A stretch of 64,000 nt of DNA from NCBI RefSeq assembly GCF_021183625.1, contig NZ_CP089214.1:3348001-3412000 (forward strand), given 5' to 3'. Below the pieces are notes generated by a model. It saw nothing but the letters and a program-made list of their open reading frames with translations. It was not told the origin of the DNA and did no database searches. The stretch's first letter is position 1. The number at the start of each line of letters is the position of its first letter. This DNA comes from Nocardia asteroides. Its GTDB lineage: Bacteria > Actinomycetota > Actinomycetes > Mycobacteriales > Mycobacteriaceae. This document shows positions 1 through 8,406 of this stretch, in pieces. The translations under genes and the position numbers were made by a program.

Positions 1-1751
1 TCGGGGTCGTCGCGCAGGGACCAGGCGGCGGTGGAGGGGGATTCCTCGTCGAGGCCGGGGGGTTTGGGGCCGTACGGGCCCACGCCGTTGCGGGAGTCGA
101 GATCCGGGCCACCATTCGGGCCGTGCCCACCGTTCGGACCCGGGCCACCGTTGGGGCCGTGCCCACCGTTCGGACCCGGGCCACCGTTCAGGCCGGGGCC
201 ACCGTTCAGGCCCGGGCCACCGTTCAGGCCCGGGCCACCGTTCAGGCCGGGGCCACCGTTCAGGCCCGGGCCACCGTTCAGGCCCGGGCCACCGTTCAGG
301 CCCGGGCCACCGTTCAGGCCCGGGCCACCGTTCAGGCCCGGGCCACCGTTCAGGCCCGGGCCACCGTTCAGGCCCGGGCCACCGTTCGGGCCGGAAGGGC
401 CGTTGAAGCCCGGGGCGCCGTTGCGGGACTCCGGCGCGCCGTTCGGCCCGCCGAAGCCGCTGCGGCCGGGGTCGGGGGGGCCGTTCGGGCCGGGAGCGCC
501 GCCGAAGCCGTTGCGCCCGGGCGCGGCGCCGAGGTCGGGGCCGTTCGGGCCGGGGAAGGGCGGGGCGCCGTTGCGCGACTCCGGAGCGCCGTTCGGCCCG
601 CCGAAGGCGTTGCCGCCGTTGCGACCGGGGGCCGGAGCAGGGCCGAAACCGTTGCGGCCGTGGTCGGGGCCGCCGAAACCGTTGCGGTCGGCATCGGGGG
701 CACCGCCGAAACCGTTGGCGCCGTTGCGCCCCGGGTCGGGGGCACCGAGCCGGCCCGGCGCGCCGAACGGGCGCTCACCGTTGCGATTGTCCCCACCGCT
801 GCGGCCGAAATCCGTGCGCGGCCCGAAGGCACCACCGGCCTCGGCGCCGGGATCGGCCTGCCCGTTGCCGAATTCACCGCGCCCCGCGTCGGCATCGCGG
901 CCGCGCCGCCCGCCGGCGAACGGGGTGATCCTGGTGACCTCGGTCGGCCGCCCGGCATGCGGCGCCGGGTCGACCCCGCGGGCACCGCCGCGCGCGTTCT
1001 CCCTCGCCGCGCGGACAGCCTCCTCGGCCGCCCGCTCCGTCGCGGCCCGCGCGGCCTCCGCCGCCATCGCCTTCTCGACGCGCGCCGACTCCGATTCCTG
1101 ATCGGCCTCGGCCGCTTCCGCCGCCTCGGCGGCGCGCCTGCGCTCGGCCCGGCTCAGCCGCGGACTCTCCGAGGTGTCGATGCCGATGCCGCTCGGCGGC
1201 GGGGCAGCCTCTTCCGGCTCGTCCTCGTCGGCGCGCCTGCGCCTGCGCCGCCCGGAACCGGTCTCCGGCATCGGGAACGACGGCTGCTCGTCCTCGTCCC
1301 TGACCCGGCGCCGCCGCCCCTGCTCCGGCGCGGCGGGCCCGCCCGCGAGCGGGTCGTAGTAGGCGATGGGGCCGGAGACCGGCGAGTAGCTCGGCAGGTC
1401 AGAGGCCGGGCCCGGCGGCGGGTAGGCGGGCGGCGCGGCGGTCTCCGGCGGGCCGTAGGCGGAAGGGGCGGGCGCGGAGGGGGTTCCGGCGTCCTGGCCG
1501 TACGGGGTCAGCCCGTAGGCGGCGAGATCGAAGCCGCCGGTCGGCGGTGGCTCCGGCGGCGGCGGCTCCGCGTCCGGCGCCGCGTGCGACGAACCGCCGG
1601 GCGTCACCGCGGGCTGATCACCGGTCAGATCGGCGACCGAGATCCCGCGGCCAGCGCGCCTGCGCCTGCCACTCGACGCGGTCGACGAACCACCCTGGCC
1701 GTTGCGGGCCAGCAGTTCGGCGACCGAAAGCTGTTTGGGGTCCTCACTCAT
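1..1751 (-). CDS. Pro/Gly/Asn-rich low-complexity protein, 3' end outside window (Rv0497 position)
   Basis: The frame is open from an ATG at 1751 to the window edge with no in-frame stop (about 583 codons), so the C-terminus is not visible. The ATG overlaps the ppx stop as ATGA, which implies translational coupling. The N-terminus (SVAELLARNGQGG) is followed by Pro-rich, Arg-rich and Ala/Glu-rich charged stretches, then a Gly/Pro/Asn-rich region ending in 18-bp tandem repeats. In M. tuberculosis the gene after ppx1 (Rv0496) is Rv0497, a membrane protein; orthology is inferred from position and the N-terminal segment. No membrane helix lies in the visible part. Function unknown. Confidence 0.75.
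   Translation of the reverse strand, partial: MSEDPKQLSVAELLARNGQGGSSTASSGRRRRAGRGISVADLTGDQPAVTPGGSSHAAPDAEPPPPEPPPTGGFDLAAYGLTPYGQDAGTPSAPAPSAYGPPETAAPPAYPPPGPASDLPSYSPVSGPIAYYDPLAGGPAAPEQGRRRRVRDEDEQPSFPMPETGSGRRRRRRADEDEPEEAAPPPSGIGIDTSESPRLSRAERRRAAEAAEAAEADQESESARVEKAMAAEAARAATERAAEEAVRAARENARGGARGVDPAPHAGRPTEVTRITPFAGGRRGRDADAGRGEFGNGQADPGAEAGGAFGPRTDFGRSGGDNRNGERPFGAPGRLGAPDPGRNGANGFGGAPDADRNGFGGPDHGRNGFGPAPAPGRNGGNAFGGPNGAPESRNGAPPFPGPNGPDLGAAPGRNGFGGAPGPNGPPDPGRSGFGGPNGAPESRNGAPGFNGPSGPNGGPGLNGGPGLNGGPGLNGGPGLNGGPGLNGGPGLNGGPGLNGGPGLNGGPGLNGGPGLNGGPGLNGGPGPNGGHGPNGGPGPNGGHGPNGGPDLDSRNGVGPYGPKPPGLDEESPSTAAWSLRDDP
112..399. repeat. 18-bp in-frame tandem repeat (about 16 units)
   Basis: Eleven near-identical 18-bp units (core ccgttcagg, then ccgggcca) run from about 184 to 381. 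They are flanked by variant units with ccgttcggg or ccgttgggg cores, about 16 units in all. Read on the minus strand each unit encodes the hexapeptide Gly-Leu-Asn-Gly-Gly-Pro, or Gly-Pro-Asn-Gly-Gly-Pro/His in the variants, so copy-number change keeps the frame. Few units differ by more than one or two bases, which suggests recent expansion. Confidence 0.95.
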
Positions 1752-2776
1752 GACGGCACCGTTTCGATCGGACCCGCCGACTCCGCGGCACCGGAGTTCG
1801 CGGTCTCGACGACCTCGCCTCCGGACAGCAGCGCGTCGACCGGTCCGCCATTCATGTCAGTATCCAGTTTGCGCAGGATCAGACCTTCGCGCAGCGCCCA
1901 GGGACAGATCTCGAGCGTATCCAGCGACAGTGCTCGCATACTCGCCTCCGCGACCAGCGCGCCGGCCACCAGTTGCTGCGACCGGTCCGAACTCACGCCT
2001 TCCAATTCCGCCCGGTCCGCCGCCGTCATCCGGGAGATGAACGCGATCAGCTGACGCAGGCCCGAACTCGTGAGTGTACGGCGCACCCGGGGCCCCGCGC
2101 CGGACGGTGCCGCTCCGGTCAATCGGGCGAGCGAGCGGAAGGTCTTCGAGGTGCCCACCGCGAGGTCCGATTTGCCGGGTTCGAGCAGTTGCTTTGCGGG
2201 CGCGACGAGTTCGGCGTCGAGCCAGTCGCGCAGCACCGCGATCCGGCGCTTGCCCGGCGGATCCTCGCGTAGCCAGTCCCTGGTGAGGCGGCCGGCGCCG
2301 AGCTGCAGCGAGATCGCGGCATCCGGCGCCTCGTCGGAGCCGGTCGACATCTCCAGCGAGCCGCCGCCGATGTCCAGGTTGATGATCCGGCCCGCGCTCC
2401 AGCCGTACCAGCGGCGCACCGCGAGGAAGGTCAGCCTGGCCTCGTCGACGCCGGTGAGCACCTGGAGGTGCACCCCGGTTTCGGCGCGCACCCGGTCGAG
2501 CACCTCTTCGGAGTTCCCCGCCTCGCGCAGCGCCGAGGTGGCGAACGGCATCAGCATCACGCAGCGCGAGGTCTCCGCGATGCTGGCGAACTCGCCGACG
2601 GTGTCGATCAGCCTGCGGGCGCCCGCCTCGGTGATGCAGCCGTCGTCGTCCATGTTCTCGGAGAGCCGCAGCGCCGCCTTGGTGGAGCTCATGGGCATGG
2701 GATGCCCACCACGATGCGCGTCCACCACAAGCAGATGGACGGTGTTGCTTCCGACGTCGAGCACTCCGAGCCGCAC
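1748..2776 (-). CDS. ppx: Ppx/GppA exopolyphosphatase family protein
   Basis: A 342-residue protein of the acetate/sugar kinase-Hsp70-actin fold that hydrolyses polyphosphate or pppGpp. Visible motifs are [11 protein letters not shown] at the N-terminus (phosphate 1 loop) and [12 protein letters not shown] near residue 135 (phosphate 2 loop). Length matches M. tuberculosis Ppx1 (344 aa), and the protein is short like the two-domain actinobacterial forms rather than the longer E. coli enzyme. The start is GTG at 2776; the next upstream gene is divergent with a 66-bp gap. The stop overlaps the ATG of the downstream Pro/Gly-rich gene. Location near senX3-regX3 fits phosphate and polyphosphate metabolism. 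Confidence 0.9.
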   Translation of the reverse strand: MRLGVLDVGSNTVHLLVVDAHRGGHPMPMSSTKAALRLSENMDDDGCITEAGARRLIDTVGEFASIAETSRCVMLMPFATSALREAGNSEEVLDRVRAETGVHLQVLTGVDEARLTFLAVRRWYGWSAGRIINLDIGGGSLEMSTGSDEAPDAAISLQLGAGRLTRDWLREDPPGKRRIAVLRDWLDAELVAPAKQLLEPGKSDLAVGTSKTFRSLARLTGAAPSGAGPRVRRTLTSSGLRQLIAFISRMTAADRAELEGVSSDRSQQLVAGALVAEASMRALSLDTLEICPWALREGLILRKLDTDMNGGPVDALLSGGEVVETANSGAAESAGPIETVPS

Positions 2777-2842
2777 TCCGAAAAGGGTACCGGTACCGTC
2801 CGGCCTGCGAGTGCCTCGGCGGGACTGTTAGCGTCTGGCATC

Positions 2843-3706
2843 GTGACGGCAGGCGCATCCGCGAGCGAACCGGCCCCGCCCCCATCAGGGCGGAAACTGG
2901 ATCCCGCGCCCGAGGTCGAGCTGGACTTCCCGCGTGAATGGATCGAGTTCCAGGACCCGGCTAATGACGAGCATCTGATAGTGGCCGATCTCACCTGGCT
3001 ACTATCCCGGTGGACCTGCGTCTTCGGCACCCCCGCCTGCCAGGGCATCCTCGGCGACCGCCCCGACGACGGCTGCTGCTCGCACGGCGCCTTCCTCGCC
3101 GACGACGACGACCGCAAGCGCTTGCAACGCGCCGTGAAGCTGCTCACCCCGCAGGACTGGCAGCTCATGCCGGAGGCGACGGACGAGAACGGCAAGGTCA
3201 CCAAGAAGAAGTACCTGGAGCAGGACGAGCTGGATGACGAGCCCGCACTGCGCACCAGGCGCCACGAGGGCGCCTGCATCTTCCTGAATCGCCCCGGGTT
3301 CGCCGGCAGCGTCGGCTGCGCGCTGCACACCATGGCGCTGCGCCGCGGCATCGAGCCGCTCGAGGTCAAGCCGGACGTGTGCTGGCAACTGCCGATCCGG
3401 CGCACCCAGGAGTGGGTCGACCGGCCGGACGGGGTGCAGATCCTGCGCACGGTGGTCACCGAGTACGACCGCCGCGGCTGGGGCCCGGGCGGGCTCGACC
3501 TGGACTGGTACTGCAGCGGCTCCCCCGACGCGCACGTCGGCGCCCGCCCGGTCTGGCAGTCCTACGGCCCCGAGCTGACCGAGCTGCTCGGCGCCGAGGC
3601 CTACGCGGAGCTGGCCAGGCACTGCCGCAGGCGCGAAGGACTCGGGCTGATCGCAATTCACCCGGCAACGGTGCACGCGGGGCGTTTGCCGGATCCCGAG
3701 AAGTAG
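2843..3706 (+). CDS. Conserved Cys-rich protein (Rv0495c-like)
   Basis: A 287-residue cytoplasmic protein starting at GTG 2843, divergent from ppx exactly as Rv0495c is from Rv0496. It has clustered cysteines ([40 protein letters not shown]) that could bind a metal or an Fe-S cluster; this is inference. A Lys-rich insertion ([16 protein letters not shown]) lies near residue 115. The frame is open upstream to 2468, but that would run antisense through ppx, so the shorter start is preferred. No biochemical function is known to me. Confidence 0.8.
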   Translation: MTAGASASEPAPPPSGRKLDPAPEVELDFPREWIEFQDPANDEHLIVADLTWLLSRWTCVFGTPACQGILGDRPDDGCCSHGAFLADDDDRKRLQRAVKLLTPQDWQLMPEATDENGKVTKKKYLEQDELDDEPALRTRRHEGACIFLNRPGFAGSVGCALHTMALRRGIEPLEVKPDVCWQLPIRRTQEWVDRPDGVQILRTVVTEYDRRGWGPGGLDLDWYCSGSPDAHVGARPVWQSYGPELTELLGAEAYAELARHCRRREGLGLIAIHPATVHAGRLPDPEK

Positions 3707-3759
3707 GCGTCACCGTCAAGACATGCGGACTTCACCTGGATAGGGTTCACTAGTTTCCC

Positions 3760-4125
3760 ATGTCCGGAAACACCCTGTTCACAAAGGCTCGCTTCAGCAA
3801 GGCCGTCGCGGCCGCGGCCATCGGAGCGGGTGCCTGCCTTGCGCTCGCCGCCCCCGCCTCCGCCGACGACGTCGACCCCGCCAAGTTCGGCGACTACACC
3901 CACACCTTCGTCACCGGCACCGATCCCGCCGCGGCGGCAAGCGCTGCGCGGGACGGCAAGAACGTCATCGTCAGCCCCTACGGGACCTCGCACACCATCG
4001 CGTGCAAGGGCAACGGGACCACGGTTCCGCTCTACGAATGCCTGCAGGAAGACGACCTCGGCTGGATCACCCTGCAGAAGATCGACCTCCCCGCCATCGG
4101 CCCCGCCTGGGTCTACCTGCCGTGA
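3760..4125 (+). CDS. Small secreted protein, unknown function
   Basis: A 121-residue protein with a typical Sec signal peptide: basic start (TKARFSK), hydrophobic Ala-rich core and a likely cleavage after Ala-Ser-Ala at about residue 35. The mature part is about 86 residues with two cysteines that could form a disulfide (IACKG and LYECLQ). No recognised domain. It is a single gene after the Rv0495c-like gene, with its own 53-bp leader, and is followed by strong hairpins. Confidence 0.75.
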   Translation: MSGNTLFTKARFSKAVAAAAIGAGACLALAAPASADDVDPAKFGDYTHTFVTGTDPAAAASAARDGKNVIVSPYGTSHTIACKGNGTTVPLYECLQEDDLGWITLQKIDLPAIGPAWVYLP

Positions 4126-4131
4126 TGTTTG

Positions 4132-4148
4132 GCGCGCCTTCGGCGCGC
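4132..4148 (+). terminator. Short hairpin directly after the secreted-protein gene
   Basis: A perfect 7-bp GC stem (gcgcgcc / ggcgcgc) with loop ttc begins six bases after the stop at 4123-4125. No T-run follows, so alone it is a weak terminator. It may act with the larger hairpins downstream. Confidence 0.5.
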
Positions 4149-4150
4149 GG

Positions 4151-4242
4151 GTTCGCGGCCCTGAAGGCTCGCGTTCGAGCACTCGAGACTCGCGCCTGCG
4201 GCGCATGCGCTTCGAGTGCTCGAACGCGAGCCGGCCGCGAAC
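4151..4242. repeat. Very long imperfect palindrome (31 bp paired) between convergent genes
   Basis: An inner perfect 21-bp inverted repeat pairs 4166-4186 (starts ggctcgcgttcgagcactcg) with 4212-4232. An outer perfect 10-bp repeat pairs 4151-4160 (gttcgcggcc) with 4233-4242. They are separated by a 5-nt bulge (ctgaa) on the left arm only. The 25-nt loop is GC-rich. It lies between convergent transcription of the secreted protein and regX3, so it could be a bidirectional terminator or a REP-type palindrome. Confidence 0.85.
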
Positions 4243-4277
4243 GGGGCTCGTAAGACTCGCCCCTTCGTATCTGGACC

Positions 4278-4309
4278 GGGTGTCCGCACTTCTGTGCGGG
4301 CGCCCTTTT
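4278..4309 (+). terminator. Rho-independent terminator
   Basis: A 12-bp stem (gggtgtccgcac / gtgcgggcgccc, two G-U pairs) with loop ttct is followed by tttt. Orientation and T-run fit termination of the plus-strand secreted-protein gene before regX3 is entered from the 3' side. Confidence 0.75.
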
Positions 4310-4370
4310 GTTGCCGGGGGGCGACTGCGGGGATGCCGGCCTGGGGGTACGGGGCCGGATGTCTCGGGCT

Positions 4371-5060
4371 TTATGCCTCTAGTTTGTAGCCCAGACCTCG
4401 GACGGTGACGAGGTGCTCCGGCTTGGCCGGGTCGGACTCGATCTTCGAGCGCAGCCGCTTGACGTGCACGTCCAGCGTCTTCGTATCTCCGACGTAGTCG
4501 GCACCCCATACGCGGTCGATGAGCTGGCCCCGGGTGAGCACGCGGCCGGAGTTGCGGAGGAGGTACTCGAGGAGGTCGAATTCCTTGAGGGGGAGCGTCA
4601 CGGGCTTGCCGTTGACCAGGACGGTGTGCCGGTCGACGTCCATGCGCACCGGCCCGGCCTCCAGGACGCCGCTCTCGGTGCCGCCGTCGAGATCGTCACC
4701 GGCGCCGCGGCGCAGGACGGCGCGGATGCGGGCGATGAGCTCGCGGGCGGAGTACGGCTTGGTGACGTAGTCGTCGGCGCCGAGCTCTAGCCCGACCACC
4801 TTGTCGATCTCGCTGTCCCGCGCGGTCACCATGATGACCGGAACGCCGCTGCGGGTGCGCAGCTGCTTGCAGACGTCGGTGCCGCTCATGCCGGGCAGCA
4901 TCAGGTCGAGGAGGACGATGTCGGCGCCCGCCCGGTCGAACTCGGCGAGCGCGGACGGCCCGTCGCCGACGACGGTGACCTCGAAGCCCTCCTTGCGCAA
5001 CAGGAACGCGAGCGGGTCGGCCAGCGACTCCTCATCTTCGACGATCAACACACTGGTCAT
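4371..5060 (-). CDS. regX3: Phosphate-responsive response regulator RegX3
   Basis: A 229-residue OmpR/PhoB-type regulator. The receiver domain (1-120) has acidic pocket Glu8-Asp9-Glu10, phospho-acceptor Asp52 (LLDLMLPG) and Lys101 (VTKPYS). The winged-helix domain (about 130-229) ends GLGYKLEA. The start is ATG 5060 ([11 protein letters not shown]) preceded by GGAGG; the frame is open to 5222, but that would add about 54 non-family residues. It is the last gene of a senX3-tiny ORF-regX3 run joined by ATGA overlaps. Family knowledge: M. tuberculosis RegX3 controls phosphate-starvation genes. Confidence 0.95.
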   Translation of the reverse strand: MTSVLIVEDEESLADPLAFLLRKEGFEVTVVGDGPSALAEFDRAGADIVLLDLMLPGMSGTDVCKQLRTRSGVPVIMVTARDSEIDKVVGLELGADDYVTKPYSARELIARIRAVLRRGAGDDLDGGTESGVLEAGPVRMDVDRHTVLVNGKPVTLPLKEFDLLEYLLRNSGRVLTRGQLIDRVWGADYVGDTKTLDVHVKRLRSKIESDPAKPEHLVTVRGLGYKLEA

Positions 5061-5140
5061 GCGAGTTCCTCCACGCGATCTTCTCGGCCTGGCGCTTCGG
5101 CGGCCGCCGCGATCGACACACTGGTCATCGACGTGCCTCC
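5043..5140 (-). repeat. 68-bp-spaced duplication of the regX3 ribosome-binding site and start (MIRU-like)
   Basis: Two 30-bp segments, 5043-5072 and 5111-5140, are 24/30 identical. Both read GGAGG-N7-ATGACCAGTGTGT on the minus strand. One carries the regX3 start, the other the start of a 23-codon ORF that begins inside the senX3 stop. The layout parallels the MIRU elements between senX3 and regX3 in M. tuberculosis, which also carry small ORFs with overlapping stop and start codons. Confidence 0.85.
5057..5128 (-). CDS. 23-codon linker ORF between senX3 and regX3
   Basis: The ATG at 5128 overlaps the senX3 stop (ATGA) and is preceded by GGAGG. It encodes 23 residues beginning [12 protein letters not shown], and its TGA overlaps the regX3 ATG (again ATGA). 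The first four residues equal those of RegX3, as expected from duplication of the regX3 start. The peptide probably matters only as a translational bridge that sets the regulator-to-sensor ratio; this is inference. Confidence 0.7.
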   Translation of the reverse strand: MTSVSIAAAAEAPGREDRVEELA

Positions 5141-6354
5141 ACACCATTGACTCGACCCGGCGCCGGGCGCGGGCTCGTTTCCTTCTTGACCGCTCCCGAC
5201 GGTGCCGGGCGCTGGTCGGCATCCGCCTCGAGGTGGGCGGGTATGCGCAGGGTGAACGTGGAACCGGTCCCCAGCTTGCTCCACAGCGTGATCTCGCCGT
5301 TGTGGTTGGCCGCGACGTGCTTGACGATCGCCAGCCCCAGCCCGGTGCCGCCGGTGGCGCGGGAGCGCGCCTTGTCCGAGCGGAAGAAGCGCTCGAAGAC
5401 GCGCTCCTGGTCCTCCTTGGCGATGCCGATGCCGCGGTCGGTGACGGCCATCGCCACGTGGTCGCCGCGCAGCGATCGGCTGACCGAGACGTGCGAGCCG
5501 GTCGGCGAGTAGGCGATGGCGTTCTCCACCAGGTTCGACAGCGCGGTGACCAGCAGCGTCTCGTCGCCGAGGACCTCGAGCCCGCTGGGCCGGTCGGTGC
5601 TGACGGTGATCCCGGCCGCCTCGGCGGCGGTGCGCGAGCGGTCGACCGCGGAGTTCACCACGGTGTCGACGTCGACCACCTCCAGCTCCGGCAGCTTCTC
5701 GGCCCCCTGCAGCCGGGAGAGCGCGATCAGCTCGGTGACCATCTTGCCCAGCCTGCTCGACTCGGCCAGCACCCGCTTGCCGAAGTGCCGCACCGCCTCG
5801 GGGTCGTCGACCGACTCCAGCAGCGCCTCGGCCAGCAGGCTCATGGCGCCGACCGGGGTCTTGAGCTCGTGGCTGACGTTGGCGACGAAGTCGCGTCTCG
5901 TCGCCTCCATCCGGGCCTGCTCGGAGTCGTCGTCGGCGAAGAGGACGGTGAAGTTGTTCTCCCTGGAGAGCGGCCTGGCGACGCCGCGCACCGCGATCCG
6001 GCTGCGGCCGGGCAGCGGGTTCTTGGCGGTGAGGTCGAACTCGGCGGGCTCGGTGTTCGCCAGGACCTTCTCGACGGCGGCCCACGCGCGTTCGTCCAGC
6101 AACCGGTTGCGCACCAGCCCGAGTTCCTCGGCGCGAGGATTCACCAGGACGACATCGCGGTACTCGTCCACCACCGCGATCCCGCTCTCCGAGGCGAGCA
6201 CGATGAGGTCGAGCACCTGGGAGGTCGTGAGCCCCGCCTCGGCCTGCCGCTTCTCGGCCTGCCTGGCGTTCACATAGGGGATGACCAGCCCGCCGACCGC
6301 CAGCCCGACAACGGCTGCGAGGACAGCCAACAGGACGGCCTGGGGAACGCTCAC
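5125..6354 (-). CDS. senX3: Sensor histidine kinase SenX3
   Basis: A 409-residue membrane kinase that phosphorylates RegX3. One N-terminal hydrophobic segment (about 5-27) is followed by a PAS-like domain (about 40-135). The HisKA box is SHELKTP with His162. The HATPase domain has an N box ([13 protein letters not shown]), G1 (VTDRGIGI) and G2 ([13 protein letters not shown]). GTG 6354 ([10 protein letters not shown]) is chosen because it gives the M. tuberculosis length (410); the frame is open to 6432. A candidate RegX3 operator lies 83-111 bp upstream. Confidence 0.95.
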   Translation of the reverse strand: MSVPQAVLLAVLAAVVGLAVGGLVIPYVNARQAEKRQAEAGLTTSQVLDLIVLASESGIAVVDEYRDVVLVNPRAEELGLVRNRLLDERAWAAVEKVLANTEPAEFDLTAKNPLPGRSRIAVRGVARPLSRENNFTVLFADDDSEQARMEATRRDFVANVSHELKTPVGAMSLLAEALLESVDDPEAVRHFGKRVLAESSRLGKMVTELIALSRLQGAEKLPELEVVDVDTVVNSAVDRSRTAAEAAGITVSTDRPSGLEVLGDETLLVTALSNLVENAIAYSPTGSHVSVSRSLRGDHVAMAVTDRGIGIAKEDQERVFERFFRSDKARSRATGGTGLGLAIVKHVAANHNGEITLWSKLGTGSTFTLRIPAHLEADADQRPAPSGAVKKETSPRPAPGRVNGVEARR

Positions 6355-6435
6355 ACCCAGAATCGTACGGTCGCCGACCGGGCAACCAATGGCCGGTACA
6401 CGAAGTTTCCCGCAGGTCACAGCCACTTCCAACCC

Positions 6436-6468
6436 TGTTGGCCGGGTGTTAACGCAATGTTGGCCGTG
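6436..6468. promoter_or_regulatory. Candidate RegX3 box upstream of senX3: three 11-bp direct repeats
   Basis: Three consecutive 11-bp units each begin TGTT: tgttggccggg, tgttaacgcaa, tgttggccgtg. In PHO-box register they read GTTGGCC, GTTAACG and GTTGGCC at 6437, 6448 and 6459. Tandem 11-bp repeats of GTTCACC type are what OmpR/PhoB-family phosphate regulators bind in actinomycetes (Streptomyces PhoP). Autoregulation by RegX3 is inferred. Confidence 0.6.
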
Positions 6469-6580
6469 TGCAGCCGGGTTCGCCCCGCTCCGGGACGTTC
6501 ACGAAGCTCGGGCGTGTCGGATCGAGCTGCAGGTGCCGCGGCGGCAGCCCCGTGGCGAGGCCCCCTCGGCCCGGAAAGGG

Positions 6581-6615
6581 CGAAGCCCGGCCTCCCCTCG
6601 GGAAACCGGGCTTCG
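6581..6615 (-). terminator. Hairpin after gpm1
   Basis: A perfect 10-bp inverted repeat (cgaagcccgg / ccgggcttcg) with a 15-nt loop starts 13 bases after the gpm1 stop on the minus strand and is followed by CCCTTTCC. It separates the mshA-ybjN-ROK-gpm1 run from senX3-regX3. Confidence 0.65.
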
Positions 6616-6628
6616 AGTTACGCCGGGG

Positions 6629-7366
6629 CTACTTGCCGCCCTGGTTCGCGACCGCGGCGGCGCCCGCGGCGGCGGCCTCCGGGTCGAGGTACTCGGCGGG
6701 GCGCACCGGCTTCAGGTTCTCGTCCAGCTCGTAGCGGAGCGGGATGCCGGTGGGGATGTTCAGCCCGGCGATGTCGTCGTCGGAGATCCCGTCCAGGTGC
6801 TTGACCAGCGCGCGCAGCGAGTTGCCGTGCGCGGCGACCAGCACGGTCTTCCCGGCGACCAGCTCCGGCGCGATGGTGGACTCCCAGTACGGCAGGAAGC
6901 GCCGCACGACGTCGAGCAGGCACTCGGTCTTCGGCACGTCGATGCCTGCGTAGCGCGGCTCGCCCTCCTGGCTGTACTCGTTGGCCGCGTCGATCGGCGG
7001 CGGCGGGGTGTCGTAGCTGCGCCGCCAGAGCATGAACTGGTCCTCGCCGTACTGGTCGCGGACCTGGGCCTTGTTCTTGCCCTGCAGGTCGCCGTAGTGC
7101 CGCTCGTTCAGCCGCCAGTCCCGGACAACCGGGATCCAGTGCCGGTCGGCGGCGTCCAGCGCGATGTTCGCGGTGCTGATCGCGCGGCGCAGCAGCGAGG
7201 TGTAGACGACGTCGGGCAGGATCCCGTGCTCGGCGAGCAGCCTGCCCGCCCGCTTGCCCTCGGCGACACCCTTGTCGGTGAGGTGCACGTCCACCCAGCC
7301 GGTGAACAGGTTCAGGGCGTTCCATTCGCTCTCGCCGTGGCGCAGCAGCACGAGGGTGTACGTCAT
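6629..7366 (-). CDS. gpmA: 2,3-bisphosphoglycerate-dependent phosphoglycerate mutase
   Basis: A 245-residue glycolytic enzyme interconverting 3- and 2-phosphoglycerate. Catalytic signature [10 protein letters not shown] carries the phospho-His (His10); the second catalytic His lies in [23 protein letters not shown] and the C-terminal Ala/Gly-rich tail match M. tuberculosis Gpm1 (Rv0489). Two in-frame ATGs exist (7375, 7366); 7366 is preferred because it overlaps the stop of the ROK gene as ATGA. It lies next to senX3 as in mycobacteria. Confidence 0.95.
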   Translation of the reverse strand: MTYTLVLLRHGESEWNALNLFTGWVDVHLTDKGVAEGKRAGRLLAEHGILPDVVYTSLLRRAISTANIALDAADRHWIPVVRDWRLNERHYGDLQGKNKAQVRDQYGEDQFMLWRRSYDTPPPPIDAANEYSQEGEPRYAGIDVPKTECLLDVVRRFLPYWESTIAPELVAGKTVLVAAHGNSLRALVKHLDGISDDDIAGLNIPTGIPLRYELDENLKPVRPAEYLDPEAAAAGAAAVANQGGK

Positions 7367-8328
7367 GCGGGCCATTCTGGCACGTCACCGGCGTCCGCTC
7401 CCGGCCCGGCGGCGAGCACCGCCGCGCCCGCGAGCGTGGCGCCGACGGTGATCTCGGAGTGCAGCACCCGCAGCGGGCGCAGGAAGCCGAGCCTTGCGTG
7501 CCTGGTGACGGCGGCGCGCAGCGGTTTCCAGAGCGGCTCGCCGGAGGCCGCGAAACCGCCGCCGATCACCACCACGTCGATGTCGAGGGTGGCGGCGGCC
7601 GAGGAGACGGCCCGGCCGAGCGCGGTCCCCGCCCGTTCGAGTGCGGCCTGCGCGGTGGAGTTGCCCGCCGCGGCGGCGGCCGCCAGCTCGACGCCGTTGC
7701 TGCCGCGCCACCCCCGCGACCTGGCCCAGCGCACCGACGACAGCCCGCTCGCCACCGCCTCGACGCAGCCGAAGCCGCCGCAGCCGCACGGCACCTCCTC
7801 GCCGGGGACGACGATGTGCCCGACGTGCCCGGCGTTGCCGGTGCGCCCGGCCAGTACCCGGCCGCCGGCCAGGATGCCGCCGCCGATCCCGGAGGAGACG
7901 GTCATGGCGAGCGCGTCCGGCACCCCGCGCAGCGCGCCCGCGCGCTGTTCGGCCAGGGCCAGGCAGGCGCCGTCGATGGCGAAGCGGACGGTGGCGCCGG
8001 GGAAGAGCGCGCGCACCGAGTCGACGATCGGGAAGCCGGAGCGCCACTCCGGGATATTGAGCGGGCCGGTCACGCCCGCGGTGACGTCGACCGGGCCGGC
8101 CGCGCCGATGCCGATCGCCTCGACCGGCTCGCCGCCCGCGACCTCGAGCAGGAGTTCACGGCAGACCTCCCAGACACCGCTGGCCGGGACTTCGGCTCGA
8201 TGCACGGCGCCGAGGCCGAACTCCGCGCCCGGCGGCCCCACCTCGGCCTCCCCCGGCCGCGCGGACTCCGGGCGCACCCGTGCCGCGGCGAACTTGGTGG
8301 CACCGATGTCGAGCGCGATCCGCGTCAT
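7363..8328 (-). CDS. ROK-family sugar kinase
   Basis: A 321-residue ROK protein: N-terminal phosphate loop [13 protein letters not shown], a sugar-binding segment (ASGIGGG type: [13 protein letters not shown]), then GNAGHVGHI and the zinc-binding [11 protein letters not shown] signature of ROK kinases. It starts directly with the kinase domain and has no N-terminal winged helix, unlike the NagC-type Rv0485 found near mshA in M. tuberculosis. It is therefore called a glucokinase-like enzyme rather than a repressor. Start ATG 8328; the frame is open to 8364. The stop overlaps the gpm1 start, fitting a role in sugar phosphorylation. Confidence 0.85.
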   Translation of the reverse strand: MTRIALDIGATKFAAARVRPESARPGEAEVGPPGAEFGLGAVHRAEVPASGVWEVCRELLLEVAGGEPVEAIGIGAAGPVDVTAGVTGPLNIPEWRSGFPIVDSVRALFPGATVRFAIDGACLALAEQRAGALRGVPDALAMTVSSGIGGGILAGGRVLAGRTGNAGHVGHIVVPGEEVPCGCGGFGCVEAVASGLSSVRWARSRGWRGSNGVELAAAAAAGNSTAQAALERAGTALGRAVSSAAATLDIDVVVIGGGFAASGEPLWKPLRAAVTRHARLGFLRPLRVLHSEITVGATLAGAAVLAAGPGADAGDVPEWPA

Positions 8329-8406
8329 CGCCGACTCCACCGACACCCCGGACCCCCCGAACACCGCGGAAAAGACTGCTTCACCGGGTGATCATCCCCG
8401 GACAGC

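Noticed and set aside
112..399. Tandem repeats as a CRISPR array
   Set aside because: Units are 18 bp, contiguous and in frame with a coding region; there are no unique spacers.
123..2054. 643-codon plus-strand frame over the repeat region
   Set aside because: Antisense to the Pro/Gly-rich gene and ppx; the product is a low-complexity shadow of the 18-bp repeat.
3730..3759. GTTCACT and TTCACC words before the secreted-protein gene as a RegX3 box
   Set aside because: Intervals are 15 and 8 bp, not the 11-bp period seen at senX3 and pitA.
4371..5222. Longer RegX3 starting at 5222
   Set aside because: It would overlap senX3 by 98 bp and add residues not in the family; ATG 5060 has GGAGG and the canonical N-terminus.
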